Below are positions 11,412 through 21,800 of a DNA stretch of 64,000 nucleotides, piece by piece (positions within the stretch are counted from its first letter, which is position 1; the number at the start of each line of letters is the position of its first letter). Under the pieces are notes generated by a model that worked only from the letters and a program-made list of their open reading frames with translations, searched no databases and was not told where the DNA came from. The translations under genes and the position numbers were made by a program. Source of the DNA: Monocercomonoides exilis. Lineage: Eukaryota; Preaxostyla; Oxymonadida; Polymastigidae. The stretch spans positions 191,001 through 255,000 of the forward strand of contig LSRY02000015.1 in NCBI GenBank assembly GCA_001643675.2, written 5' to 3'.

Positions 11412-12492
11412 AAAACAACTTTTTTCATATAAATATGATTATTATAAATCACAATTAATATTTTTTTCTGTTAATATTTTTGATCAAAAAAAATTTAAAA
11501 AAAAATTCCCCCCAAACCATAAACTTCACACATACAACAAGATAATAATATAAATGTCCAATGCGTTGTTGAATTACAGACAAAATTTCATTAAGATCTG
11601 AGGAGAAAATAAATTCAAATGACACCCAATGGTGAAAATGTCCACACATTCATTTATTGGATTTTTCTCTTTTCTTTTCTTTTCTTTTCTTTTCTTTTCT
11701 TTCTTTCTCACATTGTTTGTTTTGAAACTTGATGTTTCTTTTGTATTTTTTTTGTAAAGTGTTAAAATCATCAATCAACTAAATAATAGTTTTTTTCTTA
11801 TTTATAATCTGGGATTTAAAAAATGCAAAAAAGAAATGATGAATATACGCTTTGACTCAAAATCAATAAAAACACTACAATTGAGAGAGTTCTGTTAAAG
11901 TTATTTTTTTTTCGAAAAGCTGTCATCGAAATTAACAAAGTGTTCAATCACCATTGATATAAAAATGAATGTTATAAATATATGAAATATGTTTTCCTTC
12001 GATTTGATTTCATGTCCAAGAAACTGATAAACTTGTTCTGAATTATTATGAGATGATGATTAAAAAGCTAATGACATGAGTTAAAAAAATAAGCAAAAAT
12101 ACATTCTCCAAGTGACTATGACAAAACATTGCCTTGTTTAAAAAACAAAAAAATTCATTGATTCCAATGTGAATTCAAACGGTTTTATTTCCCTTCTTTT
12201 TATTTTGTAGATCACTTTTTTAAAAGTCACAAAGGTCTTATTTTTGGAGAATATGTGTTATTCTGTATTGTTGATCAAGTTATCATTCATATAATCTGAT
12301 TGCAGAAGTTAACACTTTGAAACATGATGATGTTCCTGAAATTTAGATTCATGTTCAACGGTGAAATTGTTCAAGAAGCTTTCAAACATTAGTCAAAAAA
12401 TGAAACATTTCTTTCAAACGGACTGATATTCATTTTCAATTTTTTGAAAATATTAATGAAAAGACATTTTCACATTTGTATTTGTGAAAGTG
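11412..12492. other. AT-rich sequence with simple repeat
   Basis: No gene seen. A (TTTTC)n microsatellite lies at 11668-11707. A possible solo MITE end (TTTTTTAAAAGTCACAAAGG) is near 12217. Confidence 0.45.
11668..11707. repeat. (TTTTC)n microsatellite
   Basis: About eight tandem TTTTC units. Confidence 0.85.
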
Positions 12493-14813
12493 GTGAAAAA
12501 CCCGGGAGATCGTGGAAAATCCGGTAGAAAAGAACATTTTGTGACGTCAATTTCTTTCTTCTTTCTGGGACAATAGCACTTTTATATTCCATTTGGATTA
12601 CGTTCTTCAAATTTTTGAGTTTTAAAAAAAAGAGAAAACGAACAGATATAACATATTAATTATTGCAAGCTATTGATAAAAAATGCTTGAAATGTTTTGA
12701 TTGATAAAAGAATAAATTTCAGAAAAAATTGAACTTTAACGTCGGATTTTTTAAAAATGAAAAAAAACAGTATTTTTTTATCAGTTTTTTTCGTGTCCTC
12801 TGCATTTGAATCATCGTCTATTATCCTCCTTTTGAGCGAAGTTCGCTTGTGTCTAGGATCCTTTATTTCAGTTTCTTCGTAATTGAACACACAACTTATT
12901 TCATTTCCGTTCATAAAATCATCATTTATCTTTTTTCTTCTTTGCCTTTATATCTTTTTCTTCACACAAAGTGGTTCATTAATCGCTTTCTGTTCTTCTT
13001 TTTCAACTTCGTTGTTAACAGAACAGTTTTCTTTTATTTCTTCCGGTATCCTCATTTCATTCTCATGCTTTTCGTTGAATATCTCCTTCAATAGGCGATT
13101 ATCTTTTGGAAAAAATCTTTGAATATGCTTTGCTTCATTCATTGAGAAAACAAATTCAATGACGTCGATTTTTCTGAAGATCACGGAGAACTGAACACTC
13201 GATGCAACACATGTGCAACAGCCACAGGATATCCACCTGTATTCAGGAAGGCTGGTTTTACAACGGAAGGAGATGTTGCTGCTGACAAAGCTTTATGCAA
13301 AACGTCTGACAAAGCTTTTCTGAACGAAGAAGTTGAGAAATAAACTGGTCTCACGAAAGAGTTTTGTAGCACTTGTTTCAATCAAGCAAAAGCACAATTA
13401 TCACAGAGCTGGAGGAGGAATGCCATATTTGGGGGAAAATATTCGATGATCGCATTGTTCTGTTCTGCAAACTTTTTGACTTTTGAATTATGGTGCGTTC
13501 GATGGTTATCCAAAACAATGAGTGCTTTCTCTGATGTTGATGATTTTCGTTTTTCTGCTATCATAGGAATCCACTCCTTTATCATTATTTGTTGAAATAT
13601 TTCCGTAGAAATCCATCCAGATGTGGATCCTTTATAATTCACGTTGAACGAAGAAAGAAATGAAAATTCAGAAGGTTTCTTTTTTCGTGGATATATTAAA
13701 AAGAATGGAAGATGTGACTTATCTGCACAAATTAAAACGCAAATTGTTGCATTTTCAGTTTTCGGTGAAGATGATGGAGAAAGAGGTGATTGATTCTTAA
13801 AACAAATGACAAGTTTTGTGGTTCCATCACCAACTCGGATGGAAGATTCGCAGAAATTGAAGATATCTGTTGAGACTATATCATTGGATATGATAACAGC
13901 AGACAACTCATCAAACCACGCACATATTGTTTCCGTGGAGTGAGCGCATATCTTTGCTATTTCCATTAACCTTGGTCTCGAAGATTTCAAAATAAAGCTT
14001 CTTTTGATAAGATCACATGAATATTTTTTGTTGACTTTCATTTTTTTCTTCTTCATTCTCAACATCAGAATCGATCACTTCTTGAATCAAAATAATCTAA
14101 AAAATTATTAAATCATATTAAAAAGTCCGTAAACCAGAGATTGAATATCCTTGAGTCGAAATTTTTTTTGTTCAGACAATTAAGCGATTGTTTGATTCTC
14201 CACATTTTCAAGTTGATTTTTGGTTATTATTGTTGGCTTCCCAGCTTTTCCGACTTCACGCTTTGCTTTGATAGCAGCTAGCCATCTTGCCCATGCCCCG
14301 TTGGATATTGCATGCGACCCTCCGGTGACCTTCCACGATAAAGGATATTTCTTCTTTATTTCGAAAACTATCAGCGAAGGTGATGAAAATTGACGATATT
14401 CGGAAGTTGCTAATATTCGATGAAGAGAATTTGAAGATAATTTTTCTGATGATTCTATCATTATTTTTTGATCAAAAATTGAATTGATCGTATTGCGAAA
14501 AATTTTTATTATTGATAGCGAAAGTTTTAATATTTTTAATTAATAAAACCATCTTCCAAATAAATTTCAGGTTTTTATTAAATAATATTGCTATTCTTTT
14601 TCGTGGTTTTTTATTTTGTTTCAGACGAACTCACAACTCAAAGCAAACATCTGAATCAAAAAATATTGAAACAGAATCTTTGACGTATCAGGAACAAAGC
14701 ATTCATGAAGATAAAATTATGGTTTCAAGTCGAATAAGTGGGTATTTTCTTTATGAAAAAGGTTTTGAAAAACACAAACTACCGGTTTTTCTACAAACTC
14801 CCGCTTTTTCTAC
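12493..14813. mobile_element. pogo-like DNA transposon with 35-bp terminal inverted repeats
   Basis: The left terminal repeat (12493-12527) contains GTGAAAAACCCGGGAG and ends CCGGTAG. The right one (14779-14813), read in reverse, contains GTAGAAAAAGCGGGAG and ends CCGGTAG. The two align along their full 35 bp with about seven mismatches. A DDE transposase pseudogene on the minus strand fills the interior. The length of 2.3 kb is normal for pogo/Tigger elements. Confidence 0.75.
12660..14461 (-). pseudogene. pogo/Tigger (DDE_1) transposase, broken
   Basis: The N-terminal piece (14180-14461) has a DNA-binding-like segment, SNGAWARWLAAIKAKREVGK. The central piece (13382-14065) has the DDE_1 core: a region equivalent to the first catalytic motif reading IFNFCESS, where Asp is normally expected and Cys is found; STSGWISTEIFQ; IVLDNHRTHHN with the second Asp intact; and YFPPNMAFLLQLCDN with the third acidic residue. 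An in-frame TGA at 13382-13384 then interrupts the frame, which continues at 13181-13381. Acidic tail pieces follow at 12660-13184. The stop codon, the frame breaks and the lost first Asp all indicate a dead gene. Terminal inverted repeats flank it at the expected distance. Confidence 0.75.
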
Positions 14814-15879
14814 CAAGGGTTTTTGTAGTTTAGTGAAAAATCAAATTCAAACACTCTCCAGTTTTCACTTCAAAATATGTAAGTTTATTATCTGTCTTTC
14901 TAAAAAAGAAAAATATTCAAACAAAATTTTTTCTTATTATTTAACAACAAGTCCACGAATTTTTTAATTTTGAATTTCAACTTATTATATTTGTAATATT
15001 ATTAATCTTCAATTTTTAAAAGACAAGTTATTCCATTTTAATTCAAATGAAATTTTGAGCCAAGAACAAACATCATCAATTGGAAACAAAAAGATATTTG
15101 CTTTGCGATTGTATTTCCAATCATCTTATTTCATTCATAACACTCGAATTTGAATTATTTTTGATGAATTGAATGGAAGTTAATTTTTCAATTGTTTCTT
15201 TGTTGAAAATTTGTGAATAAATCGAAATGAATGAAGCTGATTCAAAACAAAAGAAGATTTTGAAAAAAACTCAAAGTGTGAGTGACAAGTGCAAAGAAGG
15301 ATTGAATATATAAAAATAGTGCTTGAAAAAGCTGGTTGCTGATTATAAAAACTCAATAAAACTCAATGGAAACACATATTACAAACGCAAAAGATTTAGC
15401 ATTGAATAACAAATGAACAAAAAATAAGTAATAAAATGGTAACACGAAAACACAAAAGTGAAATATATAAATGGATTTGTGCGAAATGAAAATTGTGACA
15501 AACATGAATTATAACAAAATGGTCGAAAATCTTGTGACATATTTCAAAAACCAAGGCGAAGTCAGACTTCAGAAGAAACAAAAAGCACAGCAGTCCAAAT
15601 TGACAATTTAAATTAAAATATCAAACAAACTCAAATCTTCAATTCAAAACAAAAGAAAAACACTCAACGTGTGCACCTTCCCATTTTTCTAACAAAAATA
15701 TTTCTAGTGATATCACAAATCAAAAGAAAGAAATAAATCGTGGTGATTGATGGTGTCAGCCATTCACAAAAAATTTTTTTTCTACTCATTTTTCACACTT
15801 TTCCTCCATTAAAAAATTCATTCCCTTTTTTTCTGATTTTCAACTTTCTCTCTCTGATATGAAAGTTTGAACCTTCTTT
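14814..15879. other. Intergenic sequence
   Basis: AT-rich, with no convincing gene on either strand. It contains the 3' flank of the large surface-protein gene. I found no repeat structure that I could define. Confidence 0.45.
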
Positions 15880-18800
15880 TCATTTGACAGTTGTTGTGCT
15901 GTTTGTGCACAAAGAACCGTTTTCTTCACCATTCCCACTCTCAATCCCACTGTCTGGCTCAAGTGTGATTGCATCAGAAATCGTCATGATCAAAGCACCT
16001 GGTGGAAATCCCTGAATGAGCTCTCTTTTCAATCCAGTCAATGTTTCTCGACACTGGCTGTTCTGTTCCAGACAACTCTTCACAATGTCCAACTTCGAAC
16101 TCCCTCCAATTATCTCCAGTGGGGGTCTTTCTCCATTCACAATCTTCTGCCCAGCCACCTCTGCCTCGTATTCTCCAAATGGGATTTGAAGGGTCAGGCA
16201 CTCCCACAGCATCATCCCAATCGAGAATGACACCGATTCCTTTGTTGCTCCCATCTTCTTGTTCATCTGCAGCTCAGGCGCCTTCCACCTCAGGCACTCT
16301 TTTTTGAAACTATCTTCATCCTCAAATGCTGATGAGGGCAGAGAGTCCTCATCATCATCATTGCCACTGGCAGATGTCACAACTGTTGATGATGAGATGG
16401 AGGATGAATCAGAATCATCATCTGACAATAAGTCTGAATGCATAACAATGCAGATCACCATGTGCTCTGAGAACAATACAATGTGAGGGCTCAAGTTGGA
16501 AAGAGATTGAAGAGGGTTTTCCATTTCATCAAATGAGTGCAGTGCCAGATTTGCCACCCAGAACAGGATCTGGGCAGCTGTATGTTCTCTTTCTTTCAAT
16601 GTGCCAATAGGCATTTCCTTTGTCTTATTCAACCCATGAAGCAGCATGAACAATGAATCCCTCAAGTCCACAATCAACTTCTCATGAGGGGATGAACAGG
16701 CCATAGCATCCACCAGATTCGACATGGACGATGTTGTTGGACACAGATCGTCCCTTCGAACAAATGTTGAATCTGAGTCAGTTGAACAAGTCGAAGAAAT
16801 TGATGGTGATGGTGTTCTCTTCCTTATCTCTTCTTCCTCTTCCTCTTTCTCCAGCATCCATTCTGGGATCTTGTCTGAATCCTTCCCCAGAATGTATTCT
16901 GTTGAGCCACTCTCAGAGAGAAGATGCTCCGATGACTCCGAGTGTCCCAAACTTTTTTCATACACTCTCTTCTTTATCCTCTCCTCATTCTTCTTCTCTG
17001 CTTCCCTCTCTGCTCTCCTCCATTGCTCTTCAGGTGACATCTCCATCGTCACCATCTCAATCAGCTTCGGATCCTTTCTGATATTATCGTTCACAATCTC
17101 TCTCAGATCTTCTGCTTCATTCTTTGCCTTCCTCCACCGAACAGCCAGAACAACAGAAACAACAAGAACAATCAAAAGTATTATTGCCATGATAATAACA
17201 ATCAACAGCCAATACGATTTCCATTCTTTCCCTCCTTCAACAATCCTTTCATCTCCATTAGCCTTGAGCTCACTTCTGTTCTTCACAATGAAAGAATCAG
17301 TGGATGATTGCTTGTCAGCATCCCCAAACAGAATGCTCACTCTCACCTCTGCCTCTTCTTCTGCCTCGCTTATCATCTCCCTTGCCAATCTCCCTTCAAC
17401 TTCTGTCTCCGACACAAATCCACTCTCATCAAACTCATATTTCTCTATCTGCTTTTCAGCCCCAATCTGCTTCACAACCATGAATGACAAGTTGCAAGGC
17501 AACAGCAGCTTCCCTTTAAGCATAACCTCAACTTCTGCTCCTTCTTCCTTTGTTTCAACACCCTCCAACACTGGAATGAAGAATGAAGAAGCTCTTTCAG
17601 AAACAATCCCTTCAAATAAACATCCATCATTCAAAATCCACATCGATATGTCTGGGAAAACTCCATCTCCTCCTTTCAAACTGGAAATAGACAGTGAAGC
17701 AGAGTCAGAGCAGATGATATTTCTTCTCAATGATGGATATTTTGTATTCAATGGATTGTTGTTGCTGAAGTTTCCTGCTTCAATCTTCACATTCCCACTC
17801 GATATGGATAATCCACCTGAAGAAGCATTCAAAATTGTCACATCCTTCATCATCAGTGAAGAGTTGGTAGAATGAACAAGTGATCCATTCCATTCACATA
17901 TCTCATCAAATGTATTTTTTCTCTCGCTTTCACTTTCTTTTGAAAGAATTCCAACAAATCGACACGAATCCATCAAAACATCCTTCGTATTGTTCATCTC
18001 CATCATGCTTCCTTTGCTTGACAGAGAATTACAGTCTGAACAGGAACAGTTAGAAAGAACAATTTGAGCAGAAGTTGAAGAAGCGGAAAGAACAGAAGCT
18101 CCTTTTGAATTCCTCGAGCAGTTCTTGAATGACGAGCTTCCAACCGAAACACTTCCCGAAGTTGAGCTGCCAATCGAAATGATGCAACCTTCTGACAATT
18201 TCACTCCATTTGCATCAATTCCATTCAGCACAACACTTCCACATTGCCCAATTTCAACAACATTTCTTGTTGATTCAATCTGTTCCAGTTTCATATTTGT
18301 GAATGAGACCTCATCTCCATTTAGCAGAAATGAAGGTTTCTTGAACGAAAGGAGCGACACTGAGCAGTTGTCAACATGAACAATCCCCTTTGCAATGCTC
18401 AGTAATGTTGAGTTGAGAACAACAACAAGTTGATTGTTGTTTGACCCTCCTACAGAAGAGAAGTCAACAAATGAAAGAGAAAGCTGGCCACTTGCCTCAT
18501 GAATGATGGAACTGCCTGAATATGAAAATAACCGACCAAAGTTGAATTTCACACTCTCAATCCGAACTTTCTCTGAAGTTGTGAGAAGACTTCCCTTATA
18601 GCCAGAAATTGTTGAGTTCAGATGCACCAAAGCAGTTGAAGGAGACTCAAGTGAGCGGATAATCACATCATGCACATCACATTCCCCATTGATGATCGTC
18701 TCCTCTGAGATCAACAGCTGCGAATAACGAGAAGGAATGATGTGTTGAACTCCAACATCCAATGAGTGGCATGGAGCATTGAACTCTCCACATTGCTTGC

Positions 18801-21800
18801 TGTCTGTGTGATTGTCTGCAACTGAAGATACAAATATCGTTTCACTCTGGTATTTCACAACCCTCAGCAGAAGATCCTCTTCCCCAACAAAAGAGTCTGT
18901 TGTGGCACCCCACATAGCCAGATCCTTCACAAATGGTGTTCTGAAATCCAAAAGGAATTGCTCATCAACAATTTGAGTTTCGATTGAATGGCATCTCACA
19001 TACACATCTCTTCCCCTGAACGCAGAGTTGTCTTTGAATGTGATATTCGATAGCACAAAGTTCAGAGGCTGCTCAACTGTCGAGGTGCATTCCAGAAACA
19101 GCCACCCACCTCTTCCTGTGGTGGAGCAGAAGCACTCAGAAATCGTGCAAAATGAGCAGTCAAACTTTCCTCCCTCATTCAGCACACAAAACATCCCTCC
19201 TCCCTTTCCACACCTCGTTCCACCACACTTCTTCATCGTTGTGTTTCGAATCACAATTTTCAATGGATCATCATCGTTGCCATTTCTGATGATGGGAATA
19301 TCATCTGTTGTGTTCTGTGTGACTTCTTCGAATGAACTCCACTCAACAATAACATCTTGTTCAACTTCATTTTTTTCTCTCCCTGAACTCTTTGATATCC
19401 TCAATCCGCTTGATCCATCTAGCTCAATATTCTTCATTGTCAAATTTTTAACGTTCAGAATCGTAGAAGATAACACAGAAATAACATCCTTTGAAAAGCT
19501 AAGTGATTGCATTGACACAAATTCTAATACAACTGTGCCTCCATCTGCTTTTATCAGTCCAAAGTTGATCGTTCCTTCTCTGCTTTCTTCATTTTTTGTG
19601 AATGAGCAGTCTTTCAGAGTCAACAATCCTTCACTTGATCCAACATAAATCAAATTACTGACTCCACTTGTGAAGGATGATGGAACAACAAAGTCAATCA
19701 GTTCGAAATCGGTAATGCCAAAAATCTTCATTGCAGTTCCTTCTGCTCCTTCAAGTGATGAGAGACATTCCAAAGAACACATGTCTGCATTGTTTGAGCT
19801 TATTGAAAACCCACTCATATCAACACTCTTCTGAAGAATCGCTTTTTCAATGATGTTCATATTCTTTTCATTTCCCTCAGCCAATCGATCCAATGAATAA
19901 TCAATTGATAGACAAGGATAATCTGAGAACCCGCAAGTGCAAACATCTTTTCCATCATCTCTGATAAATATCTCTGATCCAAGTGTGCGCCAGAAATAGA
20001 TAAGTGGAATAGTATTCTCTGTATCATTCCCATCAAACCCTCTCATCGAATCCAAGGAAATATCTGACAGATTCTCAGAAACAAATGGAAGAGAGGTGTT
20101 TGTGATGCTCTTCGTCAAGTTGGATGATTCAACAAACAGGTCATTTCCATATTTCGCAACATTTGGCTTGTCTTCCTCAAAAACAGGGGATGATATCACA
20201 AATGAAGAATCATCGTCAATCAGCTTCAGTGCCATCCCTCCTCCAAACCCAGTCTTGTCTTCTCCAGCTGGTGCTGTGCATCCTGTAAATGTGCACGAAA
20301 TAACATTCATTTGAATGCTCCCTTTCAACTGGGCATTGATAGCCCCTCCTTTGCTTTCATCGGCCAAAACAGAACATTCTTCAAAATCACATTCTTCAAT
20401 ATTTATTTCTCCATTTGAATCTTCATCATTGCTGTAATCGATGCTCACACAGCCTCCACTTCCTGTTCTTCTTTCTATTTTTGTGAAATTGCAGTTCGTC
20501 ATGTTCAGCCATTTGGCACTCATTGAATCGGTATTTGTGCTGCTTCCAGTCAACAAGATCAATGGATTTCCATTCAAAGCGATTGAAGAAGCCGAAAACG
20601 AGTCAATGGCCAAAGTCCCAGATTCAACAGATAAGAATAGATATGCTAATTCCGATGAATGATCTTGAAGGAAAATGGAGCAATGAGACAAAGTCAGTTG
20701 TGAAGATGAAGAAATAAAAGTGGAGTGTAATGAAAGAGACGGAGGAAGAGAGAAGATGAGCTTTGATAATTCTGTTTCAACATTTGCTGTTATCATCGCT
20801 GAATTGGTCATTGAGCTTGCATCAGAGACTGTCCAGCCACTTTCATCATCAATTCCTTTAATTTCGTGTTTCTGTTCAGCAAAGGCCAATTCATCATTCA
20901 TCGTAATCATTCCACTCACAACAATTTTCTTTGTATCAGTTTGACGCGTGAGTGAGTGCTTCATTGTCAAGCAAGGAAATTGAACAATTCCACAATGTGA
21001 GTGATCGGATGCCTCCGAATCACTCACATATATTTCTTCTGGGGTGGGAAGAAGATAGATGCACAGAGGGATGACAACGCTCGTGTTTCCATTGTCGTAT
21101 CCTCTCACCTTGTCAAATGAATCCAAAGAGGCTGCTATGCATTGAATCTTTTGTGATTTTGCAGTCACTTCAAGGTTTGGAGAAAAGACAAAGATGTCAC
21201 TTCCCCACTTGGCTGTATTTGTCCCAAAGGAAGAAGAGATCAAGAAATTGGGATTTTCATTCAATAATCGAAGAAGGATTCCTCCTCCAAGACCATTGGA
21301 AGATGAACAAAAGCACCCATCGAAAGATCCACCTTCCACTTTCACTTCATTTGCTTCTCCCACACACAGCATCATCGATCCTCCATTATCTGAACTTGTG
21401 CTTCCACAACCTTCGAATGAACAAGAATCCAGATCAATGTTTGCCTTGTCGTTGGAAAACGACATCACAGCCACTCCATTCCTTGTTCTTTCTATCCCAG
21501 AAAAGGTACATTCTGAAAATGTCAATGAAATCTCATTTGTCGAAGAAAGCGAAATCAGTGAAGTTGTTGAGATGGTCTTTGCCCAATTCACACTTTCCAT
21601 TTGAAATATTCCTCCCTGAACATTTATCAGCTCTGTGGTGAATGCTGTTTCTGTTGAGTGTCCGCTTCCAACAGATATGTTCAGTCTGCTAACATGCATT
21701 TCTCCAGTTCCAGTGATCTTAAATAGCCTTGAGGCTCGATTATTGTCATATTTTGAGTCATGCACAAGGGCAAGATCATTGACAGTCAATGTTCCTGTCG

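Noticed and set aside
14512-14967. 151-codon plus-strand frame overlapping the right end of the pogo-like element
   Set aside because: It crosses the terminal inverted repeat and has no domain, so I treat it as a chance frame.
16724-17875. 383-codon plus-strand frame opposite the giant surface-protein gene
   Set aside because: It is antisense to a continuous, domain-bearing 2595-codon frame and has low-complexity Ser/Phe composition.
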